A stretch of 64,000 nucleotides of DNA from Streptomyces sp. WAC 04229. Its GTDB lineage: Bacteria; Actinomycetota; Actinomycetes; Streptomycetales; Streptomycetaceae. Numbering within the stretch: position 1 is the stretch's first letter; every line of letters begins with the position of its first letter. The stretch covers positions 1 through 64,000 of the forward strand of contig NZ_QHJH01000020.1 of the NCBI RefSeq assembly GCF_003947455.1. The letters are read 5' to 3'. Under the pieces are notes generated by a model. The model worked only from the letters and a program-made list of their open reading frames with translations. It made no database searches and was not told where the DNA came from. The position numbers and the translations under genes are program-made. Shown piece after piece: positions 42,226 through 52,909 of the stretch.

Positions 42226-42318
42226 ATGAACAACTTGTGTGTCCAGAGGCGAAGTTGAGGTACACCGGGCAGCAGCGCGGCCGTCACCGGGGTCGGCGCC
42301 GGTGACGGCCGCGCTGCT
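42226..42318 (+). promoter_or_regulatory. Short reading frame plus 20-bp hairpin upstream of xfp
   Basis: A 10-codon frame (MNNLCVQRRS, 42226-42258) is followed by a perfect 20-bp stem (42271-42290 and 42299-42318) with an 8-base loop. This lies about 150 bases before the phosphoketolase gene, in a divergent gap where a terminator is not expected. It may be a leader attenuator or the end of a small RNA. No ribosome site is seen for the peptide. 42319-42471 holds no gene. Confidence 0.4.
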
Positions 42319-42471
42319 CGCGTCCGCGCGCGCTCCCGGTACTCCGTCCGGAACGCGACGTGACCCGAACGGCCCGCTCGGGTACCCGGCCGGTCGGCGC
42401 GGGGTTGGGATGTGCACCGGACCCCGCGCCCTCGCCGCCCGACCGCTGTCCCGACCCGGAAAGGACCCCCG

Positions 42472-44862
42472 ATGTCCGCCGACACGCAGCAGGCGCCCCC
42501 CGGGCCCACCGACGAGGAGCTCGCGGGCCTGGACGCCCACTGGCGCGCCGCGAACTACCTCTCCGTCGGTCAGATCTACCTGATGGCCAACCCCCTGCTG
42601 GCCGAACCGCTCCGCCCCGAGCACGTGAAGCCCCGGCTGCTCGGCCACTGGGGCACCTCACCTGGACTCAACCTGGTCCACACCCACCTCAACCGCGTGA
42701 TCAAGGCGCGCGACCTCGACGCGCTGTGCGTCTGGGGTCCCGGCCACGGAGGGCCCGCCGTGCTGGCCAACGCGTGGCTGGAAGGGTCGTACAGCGAGAC
42801 CTACCCGAACGTGGGCAGGGACGCGGCGGGCATGGCCCGGCTGTTCCGGCAGTTCTCGTTCCCCGGCGGGGTGCCGAGCCACGTGGCACCCGAGACGCCG
42901 GGCTCGATCCACGAGGGCGGCGAGCTGGGCTACTCCCTCTCGCACGCCTACGGCGCCGCCTTCGACCACCCGGACCTGCTGGTCGCCTGCGTCATCGGCG
43001 ACGGGGAGGCGGAGACGGGCCCGCTGGCCACCTCCTGGCACTCCAACAAGTTCCTCGACCCGGTGCACGACGGGGCGGTCCTGCCCATCCTGCACCTCAA
43101 CGGCTACAAGATCGCCAACCCGACGGTCCTGGCCCGGCTCCCCGAGGGCGAACTCGACACGCTGCTGCGCGGCTACGGCCACGAACCGCTCCACGTCACC
43201 GGCGACGACCCCGCAGCCGTCCACCGCGCCATGGCGCGGGCCATGGACACCGCCCTGGACCGCATCGCCGCCATCCAGCGCGCCGCACGGGAGGGCGGGG
43301 CCACCGACCGCCCCCGCTGGCCGATGATCGTGCTGCGCACGCCCAAGGGCTGGACCGGACCGGCCGAGGTCGACGGAGTGCCGGTGGAGAGCACCTGGCG
43401 CGCCCACCAGGTCCCCCTGTCCGGCGTCAGGACCGACCCGGACCACCTCGCGCAACTGGAGCGGTGGCTGCGCTCCTACCGGCCCGAGGAACTCTTCGAC
43501 GCCACCGGAGCCCCGCGGCCCGCCGTCCTCGCCGCGGTCCCGGAGGGCACCCGGCGGCTGGGCGCCACCCCGTACGCCAACGGCGGCCTGCTCCTGAAGG
43601 AGCTGCCCCTGCCCCCGCTGGAGAAGTACGCCGTGACCGTGGACGCGCCGGGCGCCGCCACGCACGAACCCACCGCCGTCCTCGGCGACCTGCTCCGGGA
43701 CGTCATGGACGCCACCGCGGACCGGCGCGACTTCCGGCTCGTCGGCCCCGACGAGACCGCCTCCAACCGCCTCCAGGCCGTCTACGCCGCCAGCGGCAAG
43801 GCATGGCAGGAACGGACGCTGCCCGTCGACGAGGACCTGGACCGGCACGGCCGCGTCATGGAGATCCTGTCCGAACACACCTGCCAGGGCTGGCTGGAGG
43901 GCTACCTCCTCACCGGACGGCACGGCCTCTTCTCCTGCTACGAGGCCTTCGTCCACATCGTCGACTCGATGGTCAACCAGCACGTCAAATGGCTGCGCGT
44001 GACCCGCCGCCTGCCCTGGCGGGCACCGATCGCCTCCCTCAACTACCTGCTCACCTCCCACGTCTGGCGTCAGGACCACAACGGCTTCTCCCACCAGGAC
44101 CCCGGCTTCGTCGACCACATCCTCAACAAGAGCCCCGAGGCCGTACGGGTCTACCTGCCGCCGGACGCCAACACCCTGCTCTCCGTCGCCGACCACGCGC
44201 TGCGCAGCCGCGACTACGTCAACGTGATCGTCGCCGGCAAGCAGCCCTGCTTCGACTGGCTGTCCATGGACGAGGCGAAGGCGCACTGCGCGCGCGGAGC
44301 CGGCGTCTGGGACTGGGCCGGCACCGAGGACGGCGGCCGCGAACCCGACGTGGTGCTCGCCTGCGCCGGTGACGTCCCGACCCAGGAGGTGCTGGCCGCC
44401 GCCCAGCTCCTCCGCCGCCACCTGCCCTCGCTCGCCGTGCGCGTGGTCAACGTCGTGGACATCGCCCGCCTGCTGCCCAGTGGCGAACACCCGCACGGCA
44501 TGAGCGACTTCGAGTACGACGGCCTGTTCACCGCCGACAAGCCGGTGATCTTCGCGTACCACGGGTACCCCTGGCTGATCCACCGGCTCGCCTACCGGCG
44601 CACCGGCCACCCGCACCTGCACGTGCGCGGCTACAAGGAGGTCGGCACCACCACCACGCCGTTCGACATGGTGGTCGGCAACGACATGGACCGCTACCGC
44701 CTCGTCATGGACGTCATCGACCGGGTGCCCGGCCTCGCGGTGCGCGCCGCGGACGTACGGCAGCGGATGGCGGACGTACGGCAGCGGCACCACGACTGGA
44801 TCCGCGAACACGGGGTGGACCTGCCCGAGGTCGCCGACTGGAGCTGGGAGGCCCCGCGGTGA
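42472..44862 (+). CDS. xfp: Phosphoketolase (xylulose-5-P/fructose-6-P)
   Basis: A 796-residue thiamine-diphosphate enzyme of the usual Xfp length. The ThDP motif is [19 protein letters not shown], with [10 protein letters not shown] and [10 protein letters not shown] at the N-terminus. It splits xylulose 5-phosphate or fructose 6-phosphate with phosphate to acetyl phosphate and an aldose phosphate. The ATG has GGAAAGGA upstream. The stop overlaps the GTG of the GH65 gene, so both are made together. Confidence 0.95.
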   Translation: MSADTQQAPPGPTDEELAGLDAHWRAANYLSVGQIYLMANPLLAEPLRPEHVKPRLLGHWGTSPGLNLVHTHLNRVIKARDLDALCVWGPGHGGPAVLANAWLEGSYSETYPNVGRDAAGMARLFRQFSFPGGVPSHVAPETPGSIHEGGELGYSLSHAYGAAFDHPDLLVACVIGDGEAETGPLATSWHSNKFLDPVHDGAVLPILHLNGYKIANPTVLARLPEGELDTLLRGYGHEPLHVTGDDPAAVHRAMARAMDTALDRIAAIQRAAREGGATDRPRWPMIVLRTPKGWTGPAEVDGVPVESTWRAHQVPLSGVRTDPDHLAQLERWLRSYRPEELFDATGAPRPAVLAAVPEGTRRLGATPYANGGLLLKELPLPPLEKYAVTVDAPGAATHEPTAVLGDLLRDVMDATADRRDFRLVGPDETASNRLQAVYAASGKAWQERTLPVDEDLDRHGRVMEILSEHTCQGWLEGYLLTGRHGLFSCYEAFVHIVDSMVNQHVKWLRVTRRLPWRAPIASLNYLLTSHVWRQDHNGFSHQDPGFVDHILNKSPEAVRVYLPPDANTLLSVADHALRSRDYVNVIVAGKQPCFDWLSMDEAKAHCARGAGVWDWAGTEDGGREPDVVLACAGDVPTQEVLAAAQLLRRHLPSLAVRVVNVVDIARLLPSGEHPHGMSDFEYDGLFTADKPVIFAYHGYPWLIHRLAYRRTGHPHLHVRGYKEVGTTTTPFDMVVGNDMDRYRLVMDVIDRVPGLAVRAADVRQRMADVRQRHHDWIREHGVDLPEVADWSWEAPR

Positions 44863-47234
44863 CCGCCACCCCGTCGACCTGGGACTACGACCACTACGCC
44901 GCCGCCGAGGAGCGGCTGCGCGAGTCGCTGTGCACGCTGGGCAACGGCTACTTCGCCACACGCGGCGCGCTGCCCGAGTGCCCCGCGGACGACACGCACT
45001 ACCCGGGTACCTATGTCGCCGGCTGCTACAACCGGCTCACCTCCACGGTTGCCGACCGCGAGGTGGAGAACGAGGACATGGTCAACCTCCCCAACTGGCT
45101 GCCCCTGCGGTTCAGGCCCGCGGGGGAGGACTGGCTCACGCCGGACACCGCCGAGGTCCTCGACCACCGCCAGACCGTACACCTGGACTCGGGGGTGCTG
45201 GAGCGCCGCACCCGCTTCGGCCTCGGCGGGGGCCGCGTGCTGTCGGTGCGGCAGCTGCGCCTGGTCCACATGGCCGATCCCCATCTCGCCGCCCTGCGCA
45301 CGGAGTTCACGTCCGAGGGCGGCCCGGTCGACCTGGAGGTGGAGTCGGCCCTCGACGGCGGCGTCACCAACTCCGGGGTACCGCGCTACCGGGACCTGGA
45401 CGGCAGCCACCTGATCCACGTGCACACCGGCAGCGCCGACGACGGCACCGTGTGGCTGCGCTGCCGCACCCGCACCTCGGACATCCGGGTGGGTATGGCG
45501 GCCCGCACCACCGCCGAGGCGCCCGTCGCCCCGGCACGCGAGCACCTGTGCGTCACCCAGCGCACCAACCCGCGCACGGAACCGGGCCGCACCGTCACCG
45601 TCGACAAGATCGTGGCCCTGCACACCTCACGCGACCCGGCGATCAGCGACCCGCTCCAGGCAGCGATCGACCGGGTGGCCGCCGCCCCCGGATTCGACGA
45701 ACTGCTGCTGACGCACCGGACCGCCTGGGGCCAGCTGTGGCGCCGGGCCGAACTCGACGTCCCCGGTGAGGCGGGCAGCATCCTGCGCCTGCACCTCTTC
45801 CACGTACTCCAGACCCTCTCCCCGCACACCGCCGACCTCGACGTGGGCGTACCCGCGCGCGGGCTGCACGGCGAGGCCTACCGCGGGCACGTCTTCTGGG
45901 ACGAGCTGTTCGTCCTGCCCTACCTCAACCTCCACTTCCCCGAGGTGTCCCGGGCCCTGCTGCACTACCGGCACCGGCGCCTGGAACGGGCCCGCGCCGC
46001 AGCCCGCGCGATCGGCCGGCGCGGCGCGCTCTACCCCTGGCAGAGCGGCAGCGACGGGCGGGAGGAGACGCAGCAACTGCACCTCAACCCGCACTCCGGC
46101 CGCTGGCTGCCGGACCACACCCACCTCCAGCACCATGTGGGCTCGGCGATCGCGTACAACGTGTGGCAGTACTGCGAGGCCAGCGGCGACGCCGAGTTCC
46201 TGCACACCAAGGGGGCCGAGACACTGCTCCAGATCGCCCGCTTCTGGGCCGACTCCGCCGTCTGGGACGACGGGCTGGGACGCCACCGCATCCGGGGCGT
46301 CGTCGGCCCCGACGAGTACCACGAGGCCTACCCCGGCGCCCGTCTCCCCGGCCTCGACGACAACGCCTACACCAACGTCACCGCCGCGTGGGTCCTCACC
46401 CGCACCCTGGAGGTCCTGGCCGGCCTCCCCGAACCCCGCCGCCGCGAACTCGTCGAACGCACCGCCCTGGGCGACGGCGAACTCGAGCAGTGGGACAGCG
46501 TCTCCCGCACCCTCCACGTCCCCTTCCACAACGGCGTCGTCAGCCAGTTCGAGGGCTACGGCGACCTCGCCGAACTCGACTGGGACGGGTACCGCGAGCG
46601 CTACGGCGACATCCGGCGCCTCGACCGCGTCCTGGAGGCCGAGAACGACAGCGTGAACAACTACCAGGCGTCCAAACAGGCCGACGTGCTGATGCTGGGC
46701 TACCTGTTCTCGCCGGCCGAACTCCTGTCCCTCTTCGGCAGGCTGGGCTACCACCTGGACGAGGAGACCTGGCAGCGCACCGTCGACTACTACCTGGCCC
46801 GCACCAGCCACGGCTCCACCCTCAGCGGACTGGTCCACGGCTGGATCCTGGCCCGCGCCCGGCGCGCCGAGGCCTGGACCTTCTGCCAGGAGGCACTCAA
46901 GGGCGACGTCGCCGACCTCCAGGGCGGCACCACCGGCGAGGGCGTCCACCTGGGCGCCATGGCGGGCACCCTCGACCTCGTCCAGCGCTGCCTGACCGGC
47001 CTGGAGACCCGTGCGGGCGCCCTGTGGCTGAACCCGGTGCCGCTGCCGGAGCTGTCCTCGTACGGGTTCTCCATCCGCTACCAGGGCCACTGGGGCGTCC
47101 GGTTCCGGCTGGAGCACGGCCGGCTGGAGATCGCGGTACCCGAGTCCGGACCGCTGCCGATCGACGTACGGCTGCCGGACCGCGAGGTGCGGCTCCAGCC
47201 GGGGGACACCTGCCGGCTCGCGCTCCCCGACTGA
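44859..47234 (+). CDS. GH65 family disaccharide phosphorylase
   Basis: A 791-residue GH65 protein. It has the N-terminal beta-sandwich, an (alpha/alpha)6 barrel from about 300 and a C-terminal sheet. VVGPDEYHE holds the catalytic Glu, and [10 protein letters not shown] and LSGLVHGW are family motifs. GH65 enzymes cleave trehalose, maltose, kojibiose or related alpha-glucosides with phosphate to beta-glucose 1-phosphate. The exact disaccharide is unknown. The GTG overlaps the xfp TGA, which links phosphorolysis to the phosphoketolase shunt. Confidence 0.9.
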   Translation: MTATPSTWDYDHYAAAEERLRESLCTLGNGYFATRGALPECPADDTHYPGTYVAGCYNRLTSTVADREVENEDMVNLPNWLPLRFRPAGEDWLTPDTAEVLDHRQTVHLDSGVLERRTRFGLGGGRVLSVRQLRLVHMADPHLAALRTEFTSEGGPVDLEVESALDGGVTNSGVPRYRDLDGSHLIHVHTGSADDGTVWLRCRTRTSDIRVGMAARTTAEAPVAPAREHLCVTQRTNPRTEPGRTVTVDKIVALHTSRDPAISDPLQAAIDRVAAAPGFDELLLTHRTAWGQLWRRAELDVPGEAGSILRLHLFHVLQTLSPHTADLDVGVPARGLHGEAYRGHVFWDELFVLPYLNLHFPEVSRALLHYRHRRLERARAAARAIGRRGALYPWQSGSDGREETQQLHLNPHSGRWLPDHTHLQHHVGSAIAYNVWQYCEASGDAEFLHTKGAETLLQIARFWADSAVWDDGLGRHRIRGVVGPDEYHEAYPGARLPGLDDNAYTNVTAAWVLTRTLEVLAGLPEPRRRELVERTALGDGELEQWDSVSRTLHVPFHNGVVSQFEGYGDLAELDWDGYRERYGDIRRLDRVLEAENDSVNNYQASKQADVLMLGYLFSPAELLSLFGRLGYHLDEETWQRTVDYYLARTSHGSTLSGLVHGWILARARRAEAWTFCQEALKGDVADLQGGTTGEGVHLGAMAGTLDLVQRCLTGLETRAGALWLNPVPLPELSSYGFSIRYQGHWGVRFRLEHGRLEIAVPESGPLPIDVRLPDREVRLQPGDTCRLALPD

Positions 47235-47246
47235 CGCCGGGGGCCG

Positions 47247-47693
47247 TCAGCCCGGCAGCGGTTGGGTCACCGTGCGCGGCGACCCGTCCGGCCTGCCGTC
47301 GGTGTAGGTCAGGGTGATCCGGCTGAAGTGCCGCTCGCCCGGGTCCCCGGCCGAGGCCGTGGGCCGGTCGAGCCGGACGGTCACGGGGTAGGAGCGGAAC
47401 GCGCCCGTGGCGCAGTCGGGGACGCAGTCGTTGACCGCGTTGCTGCCCCGGCCCGCCGCGGCCTCGGCGTCCCAGCGGTACCAGTGCATCGACACCAGGC
47501 GGCTGTTGCCGTCCCCGCAGGCCAGGATGAACGTCCCCGGCCGGACCTCCGGCTGCCCGGCGCAGTCCACCAGTACCGGGTCCGCCGTCTGCCGGGCCGG
47601 CGCCGGCGGTGCGGCGGTGGCCGTGCCCAGGGGTACTGCGAGCGCGGCGGCGGCACACAGCGTGACCGCGGCCCTCATCGGGTTCCTGCCCAT
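47247..47693 (-). CDS. Small secreted protein of unknown function
   Basis: A 148-residue exported protein. Signal peptide MGRNPMRAAVTLCAAAALAV, probable cleavage after AxA near residue 28. The mature part has four to five cysteines (LVDCAG, ILACGDG, NDCVPDCATG) and reads FILACGDGNSRLVSMHWYRW, a pattern common in small Streptomyces secreted proteins with a beta-sandwich. The ribosome site is GGGAG. It converges with the GH65 gene. Confidence 0.75.
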   Translation of the reverse strand: MGRNPMRAAVTLCAAAALAVPLGTATAAPPAPARQTADPVLVDCAGQPEVRPGTFILACGDGNSRLVSMHWYRWDAEAAAGRGSNAVNDCVPDCATGAFRSYPVTVRLDRPTASAGDPGERHFSRITLTYTDGRPDGSPRTVTQPLPG

Positions 47694-47829
47694 GTCTGCT
47701 CCCAGCCGTCTCGGGGTCGCTTGTCTCCGCTCTCCTTTCCCCGTACGACCGTACGGCCGGGCCATGGATCGCACCACTCGTACGGAGTACCGTGACCGCC
47801 CGGCGGCGGGCGCCCGTCGCGCCCCGGGG

Positions 47830-49092
47830 TCAGAAGTCCACCGGATCACGTACCAGTGGACAGGTCATGCAGTGACCCCCGCCCCGGCCGCGGCCCAGTT
47901 CCGCGCCCACGATCGGGACGACCTCGACGCGGGCCTCGCGGAGCAGGGCGTTGGTGGCGGTGTTGCGGTCGTAGGTGAAGACCACGCCCGGTTCCACCGC
48001 CACGGCGTTGTTGCCGCTGTCCCACTGCTGGCGTTCGGAGGCGTAGGCGTCGCCGCCCGTCTCCACCACGCGCAGCGCGGACAGGCCGAGCGCCTTGGCG
48101 ACGACGTCGGTGAAGGGGGTCGTGCCCTCGTCGACGACGTCGAAGCCCGGTGCCCGGTCGGAGGGGCGCAGCGAGAAGGTGTGGACCCCGTCCATGATGC
48201 GCGGATAGAGGGTGACCACGTCGCGGTCGGCGAAGGTGAACACCGTGTCCAGGTGCATGGCGGACCGCAGCTTCGGCATCCCGGCGACCACGACGTGCTC
48301 GGCCGCGCCGTTGCGGAACAGCGCGCCCGCGACCTGGGTGATCGCCTGGCGCGAGGTGCGCTCGCTCATGCCCATGAGGACGACGCCGTTGCCCACCGGC
48401 ATGATGTCCCCGCCCTCGAAGGTGGCCTGCCCCCAGTCGCGTTCGGGGTCGCCCCACCACACCGTCGAGCCCCTGAAGTCGGGGTGGAAGGTGTAGATCG
48501 CCTTCATGAGCAGTGTCTCGTCGTGCCGCGCGGGCCAGTAGAGCGGGTTCAGGGTGAGTCCGCCGTACAGCCAGCAGGTGGTGTCGCGGGTGTACAGGGT
48601 GTTGGGCAGCGGCGGCATCAGGTACTCGCGCGCCCCGGTCGACTCACGGGCGAGCGCGAGGTACGGCGAGCGGAAGTCCTCGGGCAGGTCACCGGTGGCG
48701 AGACCGCCGACCAGGTAATCCGCTAGTTCGCGGGGCGACAGGGTCTCCAGGTAGGCGCGGGTGGCGTCGACGAGGCCGACGCCGACCCGGTTGGCGACGA
48801 TCTTCCGGTCCAGGAGCCATGCCTTGGCCTCCGGGACCGCCATGATCTGCGCCAGCAGGTCGTGCAGTTCCACCACCTCCACCCTGCGCCGGCGCAGTTC
48901 GCCGACGAACGCGGCGTGGTCGCGCTGGGCGTTCTCCACCCACATCACGTCGTCGAAGAGCAGGTCGTCGGAGTTGGTGGGGGTGAGCCGCCGGTGCGCG
49001 AGACCTGGCGAACACACCAGGACCTTGCGCAGTCTGCCGACCTCGGAGTGGACGCCGAGCGCGGGCTGCGCGGCGCTCTCGTTGCTGGTCAC
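47830..49092 (-). CDS. arcA: Arginine deiminase
   Basis: A 420-residue arginine deiminase, the usual length. Family motifs are [23 protein letters not shown] and the C-terminal [12 protein letters not shown] with catalytic Cys408. It converts arginine to citrulline and ammonia. GTG 49092 is preceded by GAGGAGGCAG. It lies 20 bases downstream of the antiporter gene in the same operon. No ornithine carbamoyltransferase or carbamate kinase gene is nearby, so it may serve pH homeostasis or nitrogen supply rather than ATP generation. Confidence 0.95.
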   Translation of the reverse strand: MTSNESAAQPALGVHSEVGRLRKVLVCSPGLAHRRLTPTNSDDLLFDDVMWVENAQRDHAAFVGELRRRRVEVVELHDLLAQIMAVPEAKAWLLDRKIVANRVGVGLVDATRAYLETLSPRELADYLVGGLATGDLPEDFRSPYLALARESTGAREYLMPPLPNTLYTRDTTCWLYGGLTLNPLYWPARHDETLLMKAIYTFHPDFRGSTVWWGDPERDWGQATFEGGDIMPVGNGVVLMGMSERTSRQAITQVAGALFRNGAAEHVVVAGMPKLRSAMHLDTVFTFADRDVVTLYPRIMDGVHTFSLRPSDRAPGFDVVDEGTTPFTDVVAKALGLSALRVVETGGDAYASERQQWDSGNNAVAVEPGVVFTYDRNTATNALLREARVEVVPIVGAELGRGRGGGHCMTCPLVRDPVDF

Positions 49093-49112
49093 ACTGCCTC
49101 CTCGAGAAGGAC

Positions 49113-50567
49113 TCACAGGCTGATCCACCCGGCCGCGAGGGCTACGAGACCGAGTACGGCACCCACTACGGAGACGGCCAGGACGACCAGTTCCCCGGGC
49201 GAGAACAGCCGCCGGCCCTGTTCGCGGCGGGCCATCACGAACAGGGCGGTCGCCGGGGCGTAGAGGATGAAGGACACCAACAGGAACTTCGGGCCGGCCG
49301 CGTACAGCAGGAACGCCGTGTACAGGGTCGCGACGACCGCGCAGGTCAGTTCCCGCCGGGAGGTGCGGCCGCCCTCGGTGCGCGGATCGTCCCGGGTGCC
49401 GATCCGCACCGCGAACGCCGCCGCCAGCAGGTACGGGACCAGGGAGAGGGCGCTGGTCAGGTTGAGCGCGAAGTTGAACGCGTCGTCCGAGAAACTGGTG
49501 GCGACCAGCACCACCTGGGTGAGCAGCGAGGTCATCAGCAGCGCCGGCACGGGCACGTCCACGGCGTTGGCACGGCGCAGGAAGCGCGGCATGTCGTCGT
49601 CCTTGGCCGCGACGAAGAGCACCTCCGCCGCCATCAGCGTCCAGGCCAGGTAGGCGCCCAGCACCGACACGATCAGGCCGACGCTGATGAACACCCGGCC
49701 CCAGGTGCCGACGGCCGACTCCAGGACGCCCGCCATGGACGGCTGGCGCAGGCCGGCGATCTCGTCCATCGGCATGATGCCGTACGACACGATGGTGACC
49801 GACGCGAAGACGGCGAAGACGCTGAGGAAGCCCAGCACCGTCGCCCGGCCCACGTCGGAGCGGCGTCTGGCGTGCCGGGAGTAGACACTGGCGCCCTCGA
49901 CGCCGAGGAAGACGAAGACGGTGGCCAGCATGGTGCCGCGCACCTGTGTGAACAGGGAACCGGCGTAGTCGGCGCCGCCGAAGTTGTCGGCGAACACACC
50001 CGGTTCGAAGTACACCAGGGCCAGGATGACGAAGAAGACGATGGGGACGAGCTTGGCGACGGTGACGACCTTGTTGATGGCGGTCGCCTCCTTCACACCG
50101 CGCCGGATGATCCAGAAGAAGGCCCACAGCCCGAGGGAGGACAGGACGACCGCGAGGGCGGTGTCCCCGTCGCCGAGGGCCGGCCAGACGGAGCCCACGG
50201 TCGACATGATGAGGACCCAGTAGGTCACGTTGCCCACACAGGTGCTGGCCCAGTAGCCGAAGGCGGCGAAGAAGCCCAGGTACTCGCCGAAGCCCGCCTT
50301 GGCGTACGCGTAGACACCCGCGTCGAGGTCTGGCCGGCGTACGGCCAGGGACTGGAAGACGAAGGCCAGCATCAGCATGCCGGTACCGGCGATCGCCCAC
50401 GCGATGAGCGCCCCGGCGACGCCGGTCTCCTCGGCGAACCGCCCCGGCAGTGAGAACACACCCGCGCCCACCATCGACCCGACCACCATGGCGGTCAGGG
50501 TGAACAACGGCAGCTTGGCGGGGGGCGGGGATGCGCCGTCGGCGCCGGAAGCAGCGGCCTGCGACAT
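49113..50567 (-). CDS. APC-family amino acid antiporter (ArcD-like)
   Basis: A 484-residue membrane protein with about 12-13 helices of the basic amino-acid/polyamine antiporter family ([20 protein letters not shown] is the substrate-binding helix 1 motif). Pairing with arginine deiminase points to arginine/ornithine or arginine/citrulline exchange. The ribosome site is GGAGGGA. It is the first gene of the two-gene operon. Confidence 0.9.
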   Translation of the reverse strand: MSQAAASGADGASPPPAKLPLFTLTAMVVGSMVGAGVFSLPGRFAEETGVAGALIAWAIAGTGMLMLAFVFQSLAVRRPDLDAGVYAYAKAGFGEYLGFFAAFGYWASTCVGNVTYWVLIMSTVGSVWPALGDGDTALAVVLSSLGLWAFFWIIRRGVKEATAINKVVTVAKLVPIVFFVILALVYFEPGVFADNFGGADYAGSLFTQVRGTMLATVFVFLGVEGASVYSRHARRRSDVGRATVLGFLSVFAVFASVTIVSYGIMPMDEIAGLRQPSMAGVLESAVGTWGRVFISVGLIVSVLGAYLAWTLMAAEVLFVAAKDDDMPRFLRRANAVDVPVPALLMTSLLTQVVLVATSFSDDAFNFALNLTSALSLVPYLLAAAFAVRIGTRDDPRTEGGRTSRRELTCAVVATLYTAFLLYAAGPKFLLVSFILYAPATALFVMARREQGRRLFSPGELVVLAVSVVGAVLGLVALAAGWISL

Positions 50568-50646
50568 GCCGTCCCTCCGGGTGGCTCGGCGACTGGGACC
50601 ACTGTGCCTCAGGTGGCGGAGGCGGGCATCCCGGCCGGGGAGCCGG

Positions 50647-51510
50647 TCACTGCGCGGTGCGCAGGTCGGTGCCGCGCCGGGCCAGGCTGAGGACACCCAG
50701 GACGATCAGGCCCACACCGAGCAGCTGCGGCACGACCCACCAGTCACCGCGCACGTCCTCGCGGTACAGGACCACGCCGAGCAGCAGGCTGACCGTCGCG
50801 TCGCCCAGGGTCAGGGCGGGCTGGGAGGCGACGAGCGGACCGCCCTGCATGGCGTGCTCCAGGAGCAGCACGGCACACACCCCGGCCACGGCGAACCCGT
50901 AGGTCTGCCAGGCGGACAGGAAGCCGGTCACGCCGTCGGAGTCCAGGACGCGCATGGAGTCCTTCATCAGACCGGCCGTCAGCGCGTAGCACACCGCGGT
51001 GGCCGCGCCGAGGCATCCGGCGCGGGCCTTGCCGACGGGCCGCTTCAGTCCGGCCGCCGCGAGCAGCACGGCCGCCCCGGCACATGCCGCCAGCGCGGGC
51101 ACCCAGCGGTCCAGCGGCACATCCTCCTCGCCGTGGTCCGGTGCCGCCGAGACCAGCGCGACGCCCAGCCCGACGACCACCGCGCCCACGGCGAGCCACA
51201 TGGCCTGGGGCAGCTTGCCGCCGGTCATCAGCGAGGCGAGCAGCAGGGCCAGCGGAAGCTCCAGCACGAACAGGGGCTGTACGAGTGACAGGGGCCCCGT
51301 CGCCAGTGCCACGGCCTGCCCCACACCGGCCACCACGACGGCCAGCATGCCCCCGAGCCACACGGGCCGCCGGAGCAGGTCGAGGACGAGCCCCGGCCGG
51401 AAACCCTGTGACTGCGGCACGCTCAGCGCGGCACGCCGCTGGAGCACGGTGGCCAGCGCGTTGCTGAACGCGGCGACGAGTGCGAAGAGCACCGGCAGCA
51501 CAAAGCCCAT
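50647..51510 (-). CDS. DMT-superfamily (EamA-like) transporter
   Basis: A 287-residue protein with 9-10 hydrophobic helices. It has the internal duplication of EamA/DMT carriers (VFALVAAFSNALATVLQ-like repeat, PLALLLASLMTGGKLP) and resembles the NIPA/magnesium-transporter-like subgroup. The substrate is unknown. It is a monocistronic gene 79 bases after the antiporter start on the same strand. Confidence 0.85.
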   Translation of the reverse strand: MGFVLPVLFALVAAFSNALATVLQRRAALSVPQSQGFRPGLVLDLLRRPVWLGGMLAVVVAGVGQAVALATGPLSLVQPLFVLELPLALLLASLMTGGKLPQAMWLAVGAVVVGLGVALVSAAPDHGEEDVPLDRWVPALAACAGAAVLLAAAGLKRPVGKARAGCLGAATAVCYALTAGLMKDSMRVLDSDGVTGFLSAWQTYGFAVAGVCAVLLLEHAMQGGPLVASQPALTLGDATVSLLLGVVLYREDVRGDWWVVPQLLGVGLIVLGVLSLARRGTDLRTAQ

Positions 51511-51574
51511 CCACCGATACTCACCCCGAATCCCCCCGGCCGCGCGCCGCACCGCGCCCCGGGGGACGGTGTGC

Positions 51575-52360
51575 TCAGCTGCCGGCCTGCGCGGACGCTT
51601 CCGCGCTCGCGGTCTCCTGCTTCTGCTTCGGCGCGGCGGCGTCGGTGGCGGTGTAGTAGACCGAGGAACCCTGCTTGGTGCGCTGGGCCAGGTTCTTGGC
51701 GACGAGCCCTTCGAGGGTGGTGCGCACGACCGTGGTCTTGACGTTGCGCTCGGCGTGGGCCTTGCCCAGCGCCGTGGTGACCTCCGCGGCGGACCGCGGC
51801 TCGCTCGCCTCGACGAGGTGGGTCCGCACCAGTTCGACCAGCGTGGGCTGGGTGGTGGCCGGCGCGGGTGCCTTCTTCGCCGCGGGCTTGGCGGCGGCCT
51901 TCGTGGCCGCCTTGGTGATGGCCTTGCCGGCCTGCTTGGTGCCGGACTTCGGGCCCTGCTTCGCGGCGGACTTCGCGGCCGGCTTGGCGGCGGGCTTCGT
52001 CGCCGACGGCTTGGTGGACTGCTTGACGCCCGGCTTCGGTGCGGCGGCCCGCTTGGGCGCGGTGGCGGCCTTCCTGCCGCGCGAACGCCCGCGGGTGGCC
52101 GGCTCGGCGGGGGCGCTGTCGCGCGGCGCGGGCACGGTGGCCGCACCGGTCGCGGGCTCGGGCGCGGCGATGCCGAGCGCCTGCTGCACGCTCACCAGCA
52201 GGGCGTGGTCGTGCTGCAGCGCGGCCAACTGCTGCTGGAGCGCGGTGAGCTCCGCGCTGACACGTTCCTGCTCCTTGACGTTGCGCTCCAGGTCGTCGGT
52301 GACCTGGACGCTGTACTGCGACGCCAGTTGGGTGGCGGACTGCGTCGTGCTCTCGGACAT
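51575..52360 (-). CDS. Histone-H1-like protein with coiled coil and winged helix
   Basis: A 261-residue protein in three parts. Residues 20-65 form a coiled coil (LERNVKEQERVSAELTALQQ). About 90-165 are Lys/Ala/Pro repeats (KPAAKPAAKSAAKQ, KAITKAATKAAAKPAAKK) as in histone H1. About 170-240 form a small winged helix (LVELVRTHLVEASEPRSAAE, VRTTLEGLVAKNLAQR). It should bind DNA and may compact it or act as a regulator. The start has AGGAGAG upstream; a dyad at 52472-52499 lies in the promoter region. Confidence 0.82.
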   Translation of the reverse strand: MSESTTQSATQLASQYSVQVTDDLERNVKEQERVSAELTALQQQLAALQHDHALLVSVQQALGIAAPEPATGAATVPAPRDSAPAEPATRGRSRGRKAATAPKRAAAPKPGVKQSTKPSATKPAAKPAAKSAAKQGPKSGTKQAGKAITKAATKAAAKPAAKKAPAPATTQPTLVELVRTHLVEASEPRSAAEVTTALGKAHAERNVKTTVVRTTLEGLVAKNLAQRTKQGSSVYYTATDAAAPKQKQETASAEASAQAGS

Positions 52361-52471
52361 GAGGGTGACTCTCCTCGATTCGCGGCCGTGAAGGCTCGTG
52401 AGGAACGGCGGGACACACAGATAGTACGGACGAACAGCGTCTGTTGTTCCCCTGTTTGCTGCCGGGCCGGT

Positions 52472-52499
52472 ATACCACGTATGGCGGCCGACGTGGTAT
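52472..52499. promoter_or_regulatory. Dyad upstream of the histone-like gene
   Basis: ATACCACGT (52472-52480) and ACGTGGTAT (52491-52499) are exact inverted copies with a 10-base spacer. They lie 112 bases before the histone-like start and 49 bases after the end of the lipoprotein gene. A TACTAT -10-like box is at 52421-52426 (minus strand). Confidence 0.5.
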
Positions 52500-52547
52500 G
52501 TGCCGCCGCAATCTCGTGTGTGTGTTCGGCACACATGGCCCCCGCGC

Positions 52548-52838
52548 TCACCCGCCCCGGGGCACCTCCACGATCCTTCCGTCCTCGTCGACGGTGTGTG
52601 TCTGCCAGTAGGTGTCCCACGCGTCGCCGACGTGCTCGGGCACCTTGCCCTCGGGGTACCGGGTGTAACCCTCGGGCGGTTCCTCGTCGTTGGGCACACA
52701 TGCGCTGCCGGTGCCGCCGATGGACAGGACCGGGTACTCGCCGCCGCCGCAGGTCGCCTCCTCGACGGAGCAGCCGGTCATGGCCGCCGCGGCGGCCACA
52801 CAGGCCAGGGCCAGACGAACTCGCTTGCCGGTACGCAC
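52548..52838 (-). CDS. Small lipoprotein
   Basis: A 96-residue lipoprotein. The GTG start at 52838 gives a signal peptide with lipobox AAMTGC. The mature part has two more cysteines (ATCGGG, SACVPN) likely in a disulfide, and TYWQTHTVDEDGRIVEVP near the end. This type recurs in Streptomyces; function unknown. The ribosome site is GAGGGAG. Confidence 0.8.
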   Translation of the reverse strand: MRTGKRVRLALACVAAAAAMTGCSVEEATCGGGEYPVLSIGGTGSACVPNDEEPPEGYTRYPEGKVPEHVGDAWDTYWQTHTVDEDGRIVEVPRGG

Positions 52839-52909
52839 GATTGGCTCCCTCGGGTGACTGATGACCCAAGCCTCCCGCGACGGGTGGGACACATCATGAG
52901 TACGGATAC

